A program made the translations under genes and the position numbers. This document shows positions 1 to 7,667 of a stretch of 64,000 nt of DNA, piece by piece. Source of the DNA: Cupriavidus sp. D384. Lineage in GTDB: Bacteria; Pseudomonadota; Gammaproteobacteria; Burkholderiales; Burkholderiaceae. The DNA is taken from contig NZ_BBQI01000090.1 in the NCBI RefSeq assembly GCF_001652915.1, forward strand, positions 124,001 through 188,000. Direction: 5' to 3'. Under the pieces are notes generated by a model. It worked only from the letters and a program-made list of their open reading frames with translations. It did no database searches and was not told where the DNA came from. The stretch's first letter is position 1. Each line of letters begins with the position of its first letter.

Positions 1-899
1 TGGCGGCGGCGTTGGGCCCGCTAGTGATCGTGCGCTACGGGATGTCGATGCTGGGAATCCAGCTCGGCGGTGGCGTGGCCATCGTTACCCGGCTGGCCGG
101 TGCATTCAACTTCCTCATGAAGATTTTCTGGATCGTAGGTCGCGCCCTGATGCTCAATCCCATCGGCTTGGCCGTTACCGCCATCGCTCTGGGCGCCTAT
201 CTGCTGATCAAGCACTGGGAGCCTATCAAGACGTTCTTCCTCGGACTTTGGAGGGCCGTGACTGAGGCATGCGAGGGCGGCGTCGGCAGCGTGGCGGCAA
301 TTATCCTGAACTGGTCACCAGTTGGGTTGTTTTACAAGGCCTTCGCCGCTGTCATGAGCTGGTTCGGCTTTGACATGCCTGCCAAGTTCTCCGACTTCGG
401 CCGAATGATGATGCAAGGGCTGGTTGATGGCATCACCGGCGCGATTGGCTGGGTGAAAGGTGCCATCGGTGGTGTGGCAGATAAGACTGTTGCATGGTTC
501 AAAGACAAACTCGGCATCCGCTCCCCCAGCCGCGTCTTCGCCGCGCTGGGCGGCTTCACCATGCAGGGGCTGGAACAGGGTCTTGCGCGAAGCCAGAGCG
601 GTCCGCTCGGCGTCATCTCGCGCGTCGCCACGGCGATGGCCGGCGTCGGGGCCGGCCTGGCGATCGGCACCGGCCAGGCCACGGCATCTGTCCGGTTTGA
701 CACCAGGCCGCCCATCGCAGCCCCCACCCGCGCCGCTACCGCCGCGCCGCCAGCAGCTGCGGCACCGGTCGTCATCCACATCCACCCGCCAGCCGGCGCA
801 GACGAGCAGCTGATCGCGCGCCTGGTGGCCGAGCGGATCGAGCGGCTGGAGGGGCAGCGCGCCGCCCGCGCCCGATCCCGGCTCACCGACAGGGACTGA
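1..899 (+). CDS. Phage tail tape measure protein, C-terminal part (5' end outside window)
   Basis: The frame is open to the first base, so the gene starts outside the window; about 298 residues are visible. Hydrophobic helices with Gly/Ala-rich stretches (about residues 10-75 of the visible part) and a Pro/Ala-rich C-terminal region are typical of the C-terminal part of tape measure proteins (P2 gpT). These proteins set tail length and line the tail tube. A segment reading KDKLGIRSPSRVF near residue 165 is a recurring motif in phage tape measure C-termini. It sits three bases before the gpU-like gene, as in P2. The family is clear from motif and context; the N-terminal coiled-coil part is not visible. 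Confidence 0.85.
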   Translation, partial: AAALGPLVIVRYGMSMLGIQLGGGVAIVTRLAGAFNFLMKIFWIVGRALMLNPIGLAVTAIALGAYLLIKHWEPIKTFFLGLWRAVTEACEGGVGSVAAIILNWSPVGLFYKAFAAVMSWFGFDMPAKFSDFGRMMMQGLVDGITGAIGWVKGAIGGVADKTVAWFKDKLGIRSPSRVFAALGGFTMQGLEQGLARSQSGPLGVISRVATAMAGVGAGLAIGTGQATASVRFDTRPPIAAPTRAATAAPPAAAAPVVIHIHPPAGADEQLIARLVAERIERLEGQRAARARSRLTDRD

Positions 900-902
900 C
901 CC

Positions 903-1343
903 ATGATGATGGCCCTCGGGTTGTTCGTCTTCGCCCTGGAGACGGCGCCCTACCAGGAATTCCAGCAGCAGATCGGCTGGCGCCACCCGTCGAACAATCG
1001 GGTGGGTCGCCGGCCATCGCGGCAGTACACCGGCCTGGACGACGAGACAGTGTCGCTGTCCGGCGTGCTGCTGCCCGAGCTGAGCGGCGGTGACAACACC
1101 ATCGACCTCCTGCGACAGATGGGCGACACCGGCCAGCCATACGTGCTGATCGAGGGCTCGGGCCGCTACTACGGCATGTTCGAAATTGACTCGCTGTCGA
1201 TCACCCGCACCCTCTTCTTCCGCGACGGCAAGGCGCGGCGCATCGAGTTTTCCGTTCGGCTGACGCGAGTGGACGGCCAGGCCGAGGATGTCATCGGTGG
1301 CGGTCTCCTCGGTATGCTGCCACGCACAACACCAGGCCTATGA
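903..1343 (+). CDS. Phage tail protein, P2 gpU family
   Basis: The 146-residue protein opens with a short hydrophobic strand (ALGLFVFALETAPYQE). It carries the GpU-type core: conversion of the rectangular-lattice-like 'W-HPSNNRVGRRPSRQYTG' stretch and the YYGMFEID segment near residue 95. P2 gpU is a tail-completion protein at the head-proximal end of the tail. Length matches the family (about 150). Its stop overlaps the start of the gpD-like gene by four bases (ATGA), so the two are translationally coupled. Confidence 0.9.
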   Translation: MMMALGLFVFALETAPYQEFQQQIGWRHPSNNRVGRRPSRQYTGLDDETVSLSGVLLPELSGGDNTIDLLRQMGDTGQPYVLIEGSGRYYGMFEIDSLSITRTLFFRDGKARRIEFSVRLTRVDGQAEDVIGGGLLGMLPRTTPGL

Positions 1344-2473
1344 CAGCCATCCCGCCGACCACCACCCTGCCCGCCAGCATCTCTGGCACCGCCGCTGTGC
1401 CCGTGTACCGACTGATGCAGGGGAAGCACGACATCACCAGCCGCTTCCAGGGCCGGCTGATCTCCCTGACGCTGACCGACAACCGTGGCTTCGAGGCCGA
1501 CCAGCTGGACATCGAACTGGACGATGCAGACGGTATGCTCGACCTGCCCGACAAAGGCGCCACGCTGTCACTGGCCCTGGGCTGGCAGGACACGGGCGTG
1601 GTCGACAAGGGCACGTACAAGGTCGACGAGCTGGAACACACCGGCCCACCAGACCGCCTAACCATCCGCGCCCGCAGCGCCGACCTCGCCAGCGGCCTTA
1701 CCACGCGCAAGGAACAGTCGTACCGCGGCCAAACCATCGGCGTCATCGTCCGGGCCATCGCCGCGCGGCATGGCCTGACAGCCGCAATCGCCGCCGCCCT
1801 CGACCACCTGGTCATCGACCATATAGATCAGACCGGCGAATCGGATGCCAACTTCCTCACGCGCCTGGCTAAGGACCACGACGCCATCGCCACGGTCAAG
1901 CAAGGCAAGCTGCTGTTCATCAGCACCGGCGCGGCGCAGAGCGCGTCAGGCGTGCCGCTGCCCACCGTTACGATCACACGGGCCAGCGGGGACACCCACA
2001 GCTTTACGGTCGCGGATCGGGACAACTACAACGGCGTGAAGGCGTACTACCAGGACGCACGGCGGGCAGAGAAAGGTGAAGTGGTGGTGGATGGGTCGAA
2101 CGGGATGGAAGCTGCCGCCAGTTCATCTTCGGCCGGAGAGCCTACGGCGGCCAACGTCCTGGCGAACTCCGATCCGGACAACCTGAAGGTGCTGCGGCAT
2201 ACCTATGCCACCAAGTCCAACGCTGAGCGCGCAGCACGGGCGGAATGGCAGAGGATCCAACGTGGGGTCGCGTCGTTCCGGATCACCCTGGCTCGAGGGC
2301 GGCCGGAGGTGTTTCCGGAGTTGGCGGCGAGCGTGAGGGGGTGGAAGACGGAGATTGATGGGACGGGGTGGGTGGTCGCAAAGGTTACGCACGCATACTC
2401 GGGGAATGGATTCACATCGGCGTTAGAGATGGAAGTGGCCACTCGTGGTACGGAAGTTGCCGACGAGTCCTGA
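1340..2473 (+). CDS. Phage late control protein D (P2 gpD family, baseplate/tail hub)
   Basis: This 377-residue protein follows the P2 gene U homologue and overlaps its stop codon. The N-terminal half has the hub-type fold pattern (ITSRFQGRLISLTLTDNRGFEADQLDIELDD), and the middle includes a YNGVKAYYQD segment common in gpD/VgrG-like proteins. In P2-like phages gpD forms the tail hub under the spike; the name 'late control' is historical. It is the last late gene visible, and the strand switches after it. Assignment rests on family resemblance plus the U-D order. Confidence 0.9.
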   Translation: MTAIPPTTTLPASISGTAAVPVYRLMQGKHDITSRFQGRLISLTLTDNRGFEADQLDIELDDADGMLDLPDKGATLSLALGWQDTGVVDKGTYKVDELEHTGPPDRLTIRARSADLASGLTTRKEQSYRGQTIGVIVRAIAARHGLTAAIAAALDHLVIDHIDQTGESDANFLTRLAKDHDAIATVKQGKLLFISTGAAQSASGVPLPTVTITRASGDTHSFTVADRDNYNGVKAYYQDARRAEKGEVVVDGSNGMEAAASSSSAGEPTAANVLANSDPDNLKVLRHTYATKSNAERAARAEWQRIQRGVASFRITLARGRPEVFPELAASVRGWKTEIDGTGWVVAKVTHAYSGNGFTSALEMEVATRGTEVADES

Positions 2474-2549
2474 AGGTCGTGTATCGACCCGAAACGGCCG
2501 GTCGCTGCCCTCGACAGTTCACTGGAAAGCTGCCAGTCAACGAGCGAGT

Positions 2550-2975
2550 TCAGCGGCCTCCGAAATGAAGCGCCAGCCAGTTTCGTAGGGTCCGAAACCA
2601 GTACTTGGGCTTAGATCCGATGGAAACTCGATACGAATACAGTCGATCTCGAATAAGACAGGCTCCATCGAGCAAGACCATTTGGCCGGCTATCAAGCGC
2701 TGAACAGGATTCCAGTGATGGGTGAATTCGGCATGACAGTGCAGACACTTTGGATTTTCGCCTGGACGGAATTGCCCTCCGCAGGGGCATTTCGGCAACG
2801 TGGCCGCAATACGGTCAAGCAGCTCTTGCGTGGGCTCCGATGGATACACGAGCTCTTTGTCTTGCTCGCGGTGAATAACGTTTGAGCAGGTGTCGCAATA
2901 GAAGTGGGGAAAGCTCTCGCTCATACCACTTGATTGCCACGCAGGCGTTAATCGTGCGCACGACGGACACTTCAT
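2550..2975 (-). CDS. Hypothetical protein with two zinc ribbons
   Basis: From the chosen ATG the product has 141 residues with four CxxC pairs: CPSC near the start, CDTC, CPCG and CLHC. This spacing suggests two zinc ribbons, followed by a basic, aromatic C-terminal region (about residues 85-141). The open frame continues upstream to 3152. An ATG at 3020 is also possible, but that extension looks non-coding and I see no good ribosome binding site at either. It faces gene D tail to tail in the prophage cargo region. I do not recognise the family; zinc ribbons could bind nucleic acid or protein. Confidence 0.6.
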   Translation of the reverse strand: MKCPSCARLTPAWQSSGMSESFPHFYCDTCSNVIHREQDKELVYPSEPTQELLDRIAATLPKCPCGGQFRPGENPKCLHCHAEFTHHWNPVQRLIAGQMVLLDGACLIRDRLYSYRVSIGSKPKYWFRTLRNWLALHFGGR

Positions 2976-3476
2976 TGAGCCGATCCAGGGCGCGTTTTTT
3001 GCGTAGTGGACAACCTTCATAAAGCGCGTCCGATACGTAGTGCTTTGGTCATCTGCATTCCACACCGTTGGAAAAGTCGTCCAGACTACCCGAAAAACCG
3101 ATATTCGCGACCGGCGGCAACTGGCCGGGCCCGGTTGTCGGCCCTCATTCACAGGTCAGGCCTGGCTCAATCGGCGGCTCGCGACCCATCTCCGTCAGCC
3201 GACGGGATTGGTCCGAGCGACCGAGACGCCCAGAACCTGCCGTTCGCTGATGACCGGGCTTTGTGTCGCCAGCCAACTCGAATCGGGCCGGTGAGCCGGT
3301 TACCCAAGATCGATCCCTCCAAAGGCCATACTCTAACCCCGCTTTCAGCACGGCATATTGGCACATCCCTCCTTTGGGATGGTGGCGCCGGCAATCCCAG
3401 CGCGTACCATCAATTCGGCTATCGGTGATAGAAGCGCATCAATTGTCTTCTAGACACCATAACAAATGGAGGGGAC
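2976..3476. other. Gene-less prophage stretch upstream of a cargo gene
   Basis: About 500 bases without a convincing gene. Short open frames exist on both strands but have no ribosome binding sites and no recognisable product. The last part falls in GC content toward the AT-rich gene that starts at 3477, so the foreign insertion seems to begin around 3420. The promoter of that gene probably lies here, but I see no clear -35/-10 pair. Confidence 0.5.
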
Positions 3477-3965
3477 ATGTTTCTGAAAAAAAGCACCCAT
3501 CACATGCACCGCGCGATATATTTGTTTTTTGCTGCTGTGATTTCATTGCATGCATACGCTGGCGATCCAATCTTAAAATTGGAGGCCGACTATACGCTTG
3601 AGCAGCGTGGAAAACTACTCCGCACAGAAATAGATAAAACCTATCAAGAGCTCGATCGTACGCATTCATTACGTAGAGAGAACGACATTTCTAGTGTTGT
3701 TCTCAGATACATTCCGATCGGAATGTCATTCGACGACGCTGAGACAGTGCTTCACTATGCCGGATTTACGCTAGGACCGAGGCCGAACGCTAATCCAACA
3801 GGCAATCTGCCAGGAAAGAGCGCGGTACGTGCGGTGATAGGCCATTACACTCAAAAATTCCCATCCAAGACGGATGTGTCGGTTCTTATTTTTCCAGAAG
3901 AGCCGGGAAATTATAAAAAAGGAATATCAAAGATAAACGCATCTATTATAATTACCTATCCATAA
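3477..3965 (+). CDS. AT-rich secreted protein of unknown function (prophage cargo)
   Basis: ATG is preceded by GGAGGGG at about -7, a strong ribosome binding site. The 162-residue product starts with a basic segment and a hydrophobic stretch (IYLFFAAVISLHAYA) ending in an AYAG-type cleavage site near residue 29, so it should be exported. The mature part has a helical, charged segment (about 35-70) and a domain containing YIPIGMSFDDAETVL, reminiscent of small periplasmic proteins with a 'G-S-x-x-x-A-x-x-x-L' helix. Codons are AT-rich (many AAA, ATA, TTA), unlike the flanking phage genes, which suggests recent acquisition as a lysogenic-conversion gene. No function is proposed. Confidence 0.75.
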   Translation: MFLKKSTHHMHRAIYLFFAAVISLHAYAGDPILKLEADYTLEQRGKLLRTEIDKTYQELDRTHSLRRENDISSVVLRYIPIGMSFDDAETVLHYAGFTLGPRPNANPTGNLPGKSAVRAVIGHYTQKFPSKTDVSVLIFPEEPGNYKKGISKINASIIITYP

Positions 3966-4381
3966 TTAAAGGCATTATGGATGATGTCGATGTGTCCCAT
4001 CACGAGGCGCAGGGCGCTAAGGGTACTCCACGGTGACCTTTCCGCCGAGCGGCCGATGTTCGGTCATTGAAAATCCATGGCCGACTGACTGCAACTGGCC
4101 GAACTCTGCCGTCAGCCGGCTCTCCAGCATTTCTGCCTGGAAGCGCCAGACTTCCCGCGCTGTCGCGTTGTTGTAAGCGTGTGAGCAACTACAGGCTCCA
4201 TGTGCGCTCCCCGCACGCGCGCGTGACAATCGATTCGTCAGCAGAAAGAAAGACGCGGCGACGTGACTGGTGTTGGAGCACCAACCACGCCCCGTTCCAG
4301 CAGCACCAGCCTGCCAGTCCGGCCAGGGCCGCGCCACCTCGCGAGGCGCAGGCATCCTAGCACACGCTGGGAGTGCAAATC
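3966..4381. other. Intergenic stretch with a possible gene remnant
   Basis: About 415 bases with no complete gene. On the minus strand, a frame ending at 4017 encodes about 45 residues (WRFQAEMLESRLTAEFGQ and following) whose composition looks like real protein. It loses this character upstream of about 4175 and lacks a well-placed start. An ATG inside it preceded by AGG could make a 37-residue peptide. It may be the 3' relic of a deleted phage gene. The right part holds the leader of the Com-like gene. Confidence 0.35.
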
Positions 4382-4579
4382 ATGCAGGAAATCCGCTGCG
4401 GTAGCTGCAACCGCAAGCTTGGCATGGGGGAGTACATTCGCCTTGCCATCAAGTGCCCGCGCTGCGGCACGATGAACCAGCTGAGGGCCGAGCGCCCCGG
4501 ACCCGAGAGCCCGCGAGCTTCGTGTACCGGAGATGCCCGCCATGAAGCTCGACCGCCTCTACCAAAGCAACGCCCTTGA
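4382..4579 (+). CDS. com: Com-like zinc-finger translational regulator
   Basis: The 65-residue product has a CGSC pair (Cys6, Cys9) and a CPRC pair (Cys25, Cys28) in the compact arrangement of phage Mu Com. In Mu, Com is a zinc-binding RNA-binding protein that switches on translation of the mom DNA-modification gene. The conserved segment CGSCNRKLG...IKCPRCGTMN is typical of Com-family proteins in many prophages. The ATG at 4382 is preferred over an upstream one at 4373 because family members begin with MxEIRC. The last 38 bases overlap the downstream methyltransferase gene, fitting regulation by translation coupling as in com-mom. Confidence 0.85.
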   Translation: MQEIRCGSCNRKLGMGEYIRLAIKCPRCGTMNQLRAERPGPESPRASCTGDARHEARPPLPKQRP

Positions 4580-5246
4580 CATGCTGCGCGGGCTGCCCGA
4601 CCAGTCCGTTGATCTATTCTTCACCGACCCGCCCTACTCGTCCGGCGGCCTGCACGCCAGCACACGTGCTCAGACGCCGGGCCAGAAGTACATCGGCGCG
4701 GACGTTAAGACCGTCTATCCTGAGTTCAGCCACGACAACAAGGATCAGCGGTCCTGGACGTACTGGTGCATGAGCTGGCTGAGCGAGGCGTTCCGCGCTG
4801 CCAAGGATGGTGGCCACCTGGTCTGCTTCATCGACTGGCGGCAGTTGCCGAGCCTGACAGATGCCGTCCAGGGCGCGGGCTTCATCTGGCGCAGCGTGGC
4901 TGTCTGGGACAAGACCGCCGGCGGCGCCCGGCCGCGCCTGGGCGGGTTTTCGCAGCAGGCGGAATTCATGGTGTGGGCGACGAAGGGTGCGGTGCGTACC
5001 GACCATAAGGTGCATCTGCCGGGTGTGTTCGCGGAGCGCCTGTCACGACCAAAGTCTCACATGACGCAGAAGCCCGCCGGCCTGGCCCGCGAGGTCGTGC
5101 GCCTGGTGCCGGCCGGCAGCGTTGTCTGCGATCCGTTTGCCGGCTCAGGCACGTTCCTGGCTGCGGCGAAGGAGCACGGGCATCGGTGGGTGGGGTGTGA
5201 GATTGAGGCGGCGTATCATGCCAGCGCTTCTGTACGACTGCGGTGA
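4542..5246 (+). CDS. Phage DNA methyltransferase (N4/N6, beta-class order)
   Basis: DPPY lies at residues 29-32 and the AdoMet-binding FAGSG at about 199-203. This is the order of beta-class amino methyltransferases such as MboII- or RsrI-type enzymes, which methylate adenine N6 or cytosine N4. Length is 234 residues with no separate specificity domain and no restriction partner, so it is an orphan phage enzyme likely protecting phage DNA from host restriction. The ATG at 4542 has GGAG nine bases upstream. An ATG at 4533 touches that same GGAG and is therefore unlikely to be used. It overlaps the Com-like gene, which probably controls its translation. Confidence 0.88.
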   Translation: MKLDRLYQSNALDMLRGLPDQSVDLFFTDPPYSSGGLHASTRAQTPGQKYIGADVKTVYPEFSHDNKDQRSWTYWCMSWLSEAFRAAKDGGHLVCFIDWRQLPSLTDAVQGAGFIWRSVAVWDKTAGGARPRLGGFSQQAEFMVWATKGAVRTDHKVHLPGVFAERLSRPKSHMTQKPAGLAREVVRLVPAGSVVCDPFAGSGTFLAAAKEHGHRWVGCEIEAAYHASASVRLR

Positions 5247-5250
5247 TCGG

Positions 5251-5955
5251 CTATGAGGCGGCAAGCGACTCCACCGTAATAAAGAACAGTCCAAGGAACG
5301 TGTTTGCCGTGTAACGGATGCGAAGCCCGTCTCGCTCCAGGATCACAGGATCGGGGTCGTCCTTGTTCTTCCTGACATTCGCGCTGAGTTGTTTTGAGGC
5401 GGTCACCATCCATTTCCCCACAGTATCGCCATTGCCCGCTTTCCCCCAATGCGGAAACGTGTTTGCCAGGACTTCCCCTACGTACATGGTGGTCTGAACT
5501 GCCGCCGGCTTGTCGTCGCTCGGTGCCCCGAACATCATGGTGTACGCAACCAAGTCGGCCGGGTCTCCAACCGTTTCGAGATGGAGATACTTGCCCAACT
5601 TGATGGACTCGCGCGAGCTGCCGTCCCGCAAGGGGACGCTTGCGGAGCGTTCGATAACGGTGAGATTTCCCAACACCTCGTCGGTGCTACGGCCGATGGT
5701 CGCAGTGGTGACGGCGGCAGATTCGTCCCGCTTGGGCACCCCTGAGTTCTCTACTGCCGGGCCAGCTTTCTTCGCATCACTCTTTCCCTCTGGACTGCCG
5801 ACGCATTGAGCCAGTACGCCGATCACGACGACGACAACCACAACCCCCGCTAGTACTTCTTTCAGTTTCGGCTTGCTTCTGGCTCCGCAATGCGGGCATG
5901 CCGTTGCCTTGTCGGATATCTCCTTTGTGCATTCGGTACATTTCATCAGGGCCAT
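5251..5955 (-). CDS. Zinc-ribbon membrane-anchored protein of unknown function
   Basis: ATG at 5955 has GGGAGGA seven bases upstream, which fixes the start against a longer open frame. The 234-residue product begins with a zinc ribbon (CTEC at about 6-9 and CPHCG at about 20-24), then a basic linker and one membrane helix (about 35-50, many valines). A charged linker and a globular C-terminal domain (about 90-234) follow. Cytoplasmic ribbon, single helix and exported domain is a common layout for small sensor or envelope proteins. It is transcribed in the same direction as the repressor and may be expressed in the lysogen. Not recognised beyond the ribbon. Confidence 0.7.
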   Translation of the reverse strand: MALMKCTECTKEISDKATACPHCGARSKPKLKEVLAGVVVVVVVIGVLAQCVGSPEGKSDAKKAGPAVENSGVPKRDESAAVTTATIGRSTDEVLGNLTVIERSASVPLRDGSSRESIKLGKYLHLETVGDPADLVAYTMMFGAPSDDKPAAVQTTMYVGEVLANTFPHWGKAGNGDTVGKWMVTASKQLSANVRKNKDDPDPVILERDGLRIRYTANTFLGLFFITVESLAAS

Positions 5956-6082
5956 CGATACATCCTCCCATTCCGGCGCAAGCCCGCATGCCAGAACATC
6001 TGGCAAACGGGTGCTCCGGGTTGTGATCCGTGGCGTCGACATGAACCACGGACAATTTGGGGGGCGCTTCGATTCGAAAAAC

Positions 6083-6535
6083 CTAGATTGGCCGAAGGGC
6101 AAACTCCGACCATCGGTGGGCCCTGCCGCCAACTGACTCCAGGCACTCTCGGGCCAGGCCATTGGACATCTTGACGATGCTGCCGGCTGAGTATTGCCGA
6201 CCATCGAAATGACACTGGCTCGCCGCTGGCTGAGTTGGCGAACATTCTGCGAAGTGGCTTCGTACGGTAGCCACGAAAGCCCCGCATGCGGCCGCAGTCG
6301 CCAGGGCCACGGCGAGCTTGAGCCGACGAAACCGTTGCGCCACAGCGGCGCACTTGCCGCAAGCAGCCGAAGGCTTGCCTTCTGGGTTCGTGCCACCGCC
6401 GGCCAGCTCCGACGACCCGCTCATACTGATGGCGTTGCTGGCCTGACCTGGCCCGCTGCCCGCGTGATATACGACACTCGAGGCCACCACTACTTGTCCC
6501 ACATTTCCGTCAACCACCACATCGCTTTTCTTCAT
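6083..6535 (-). CDS. Small membrane protein with a DUF1496-like C-terminus
   Basis: The 150-residue product has a Gly/Ser-rich N-terminal part, a CGKC pair near residue 60, a hydrophobic helix (about 73-90) and a C-terminal segment CHFDGRQYSAGSIVKM...C. That segment resembles the DUF1496 pattern of small periplasmic proteins such as E. coli YnjH (C-x-x-x-G-x-x-Y-S-x-G-x-x-V, then C). Start ATG at 6535 has GGAAACGC just upstream. It lies between the repressor and the zinc-ribbon protein, on the same strand, so the three could form one lysogenic transcript. The DUF1496 link is by eye and tentative. Confidence 0.6.
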   Translation of the reverse strand: MKKSDVVVDGNVGQVVVASSVVYHAGSGPGQASNAISMSGSSELAGGGTNPEGKPSAACGKCAAVAQRFRRLKLAVALATAAACGAFVATVRSHFAECSPTQPAASQCHFDGRQYSAGSIVKMSNGLARECLESVGGRAHRWSEFALRPI

Positions 6536-6611
6536 TGCGTTTCCAAAAAAGAAACTACGACTACGGTCGATTCCATGAAATTGGCGCGTCGTGGCATGCG
6601 CCTGGTGTGAG

Positions 6612-7046
6612 TCAGCTTTTTCGTTTCTTTCCCATGTTGATGGTCAGCGGCGCTGACGACTGAAAGTCGCCTTCGATCAACTGGCCTACATCGCCCTTGA
6701 CATGCACTCCGTGAACCGAATCTGGCTGCATCCCACTGAGTAAGGCCAGGACACCGGCGCGTGCTCGAGTGCCTAGTCGACGGTAGCCAAACACCAAAGC
6801 GGTTTCTTCGACAGATAGCGGTTCGAACGCTCGCTCGCCGATGAGGATGTACATCACGTCGAAGCTCTCGCGCGCAATGGCTGCGAGATAAGCAGCGTCC
6901 GGAACCCGCTCGGACTTCTCATAGAACACTTGCGTCTTTGGCGAGACGCCGCCCATCGCTGCGAGCGCGGCCTGCGTGAGACCCGCTCGCTTCCGTTCCT
7001 CGAATAGGCGTTTTCCTAAACTTTCCTTTTCTTCCCTTGAGATCAT
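6612..7046 (-). CDS. Prophage repressor, helix-turn-helix XRE family
   Basis: The ATG at 7046 has AGAGGAA at a nine-base spacing; the frame continues upstream but has no second supported start. The 144-residue product has an N-terminal Cro/CI-type helix-turn-helix (about residues 10-65: LFEERKRAGLTQAALAAMGGVSPKTQVFYE...). A helical C-terminal part follows, without the Ser/Lys self-cleavage protease seen in LexA-like repressors, so induction is probably not by simple RecA-stimulated cleavage. It is divergent from the early operon across a 70-base gap, the classic position of a lysogeny switch. Function as the immunity repressor is inferred from fold and place. Confidence 0.82.
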   Translation of the reverse strand: MISREEKESLGKRLFEERKRAGLTQAALAAMGGVSPKTQVFYEKSERVPDAAYLAAIARESFDVMYILIGERAFEPLSVEETALVFGYRRLGTRARAGVLALLSGMQPDSVHGVHVKGDVGQLIEGDFQSSAPLTINMGKKRKS

Positions 7047-7116
7047 TGAAAAACATTCCTCTTGGTAAGACACTTCGGGTTGTGCATTGCTAACTTTCAC
7101 ACAGAGTATATCTGCC
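7047..7116. promoter_or_regulatory. Divergent repressor/early-operon control region
   Basis: This 70-base gap separates the leftward repressor from the rightward small regulator, so both promoters and the operators of the genetic switch should lie here. An interrupted dyad CAGA-GTATA-TCTG is visible at about 7102-7114, just upstream of the rightward start codon. It is a candidate operator. I cannot assign -35 and -10 hexamers with confidence. Confidence 0.5.
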
Positions 7117-7341
7117 ATGTCTCGTGCGAAAACGCCGGTAAGTCGCGCCCCACGTGGGGTGCTGAAGGACAAGCCAATCAGCATGCGTCTGCTCTCCCAG
7201 GAACGTGAGCAGCTAGAGCGGCTGGCACTTGTGGAGAACCGCTCGCTGTCGAGCCTGGCGCGGTTGATCCTGCTCGAAGGGCTGTCTGCCTACGAGTGCA
7301 AACCGGCACGCACGACCCCACTGCGGAGCGACGCCAGATGA
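7117..7341 (+). CDS. Small early-operon DNA-binding protein (ribbon-helix-helix-like)
   Basis: The 74-residue product from the ATG at 7117 is basic at the N-terminus. Its core ISMRLLSQEREQLERLALVENRSLSSLARLILLEGL has the strand-helix-helix pattern of Arc/MetJ-type regulators. A TTG ten codons upstream extends the frame, but the ATG is the more natural start. As first gene of the early operon opposite the repressor it occupies the position of Cox or Cro in P2-like phages. Whether it antagonises the repressor is inference. Its stop overlaps the next start (ATGA). Confidence 0.7.
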   Translation: MSRAKTPVSRAPRGVLKDKPISMRLLSQEREQLERLALVENRSLSSLARLILLEGLSAYECKPARTTPLRSDAR

Positions 7342-7586
7342 TGATGCTCTGCCCTCACTGCACCTACCGCCTGCAGATCCGCACCAGCCGCGCCGTCTCT
7401 CTGCTTTCCCGCGAGCTGTATGTCCAGTGCCCGAACGTCGAGTGCGCCTACACCTGCAAGATGCTGCTCTCCGCCGTGCACACCATCGCGCCGAGCATGA
7501 TGCCCAACCCCAAGGCGTACCTGCCGCAAGGCAGGGCGCGCGGCACCCCGCAGGACACGCGGCAGATGGATCTGCTGCCCACGTAG
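7338..7586 (+). CDS. ogr: Ogr/Delta-like zinc-finger late activator
   Basis: The 82-residue protein has CPHC near the start and CPNVECAYTC about 25 residues later. It reproduces the Ogr/Delta signature of P2 and P4 (CPxC, a TSR segment, then CxNxxCxxTF-like). Ogr and Delta bind upstream of late promoters and contact the alpha subunit of RNA polymerase to activate late genes. The start codon overlaps the stop of the preceding gene. In P2, ogr lies next to gene D, whereas here it is in the early operon, so late activation would be tied directly to early transcription. Confidence 0.85.
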   Translation: MMMLCPHCTYRLQIRTSRAVSLLSRELYVQCPNVECAYTCKMLLSAVHTIAPSMMPNPKAYLPQGRARGTPQDTRQMDLLPT

Positions 7587-7667
7587 CGGCCTGACTTTCC
7601 CATTCCGGTTTCTTTCGTTCACGGCGCGTCCAGCGGGCCGTGAGGGCCACCCTTTTGCCTGGATCTC

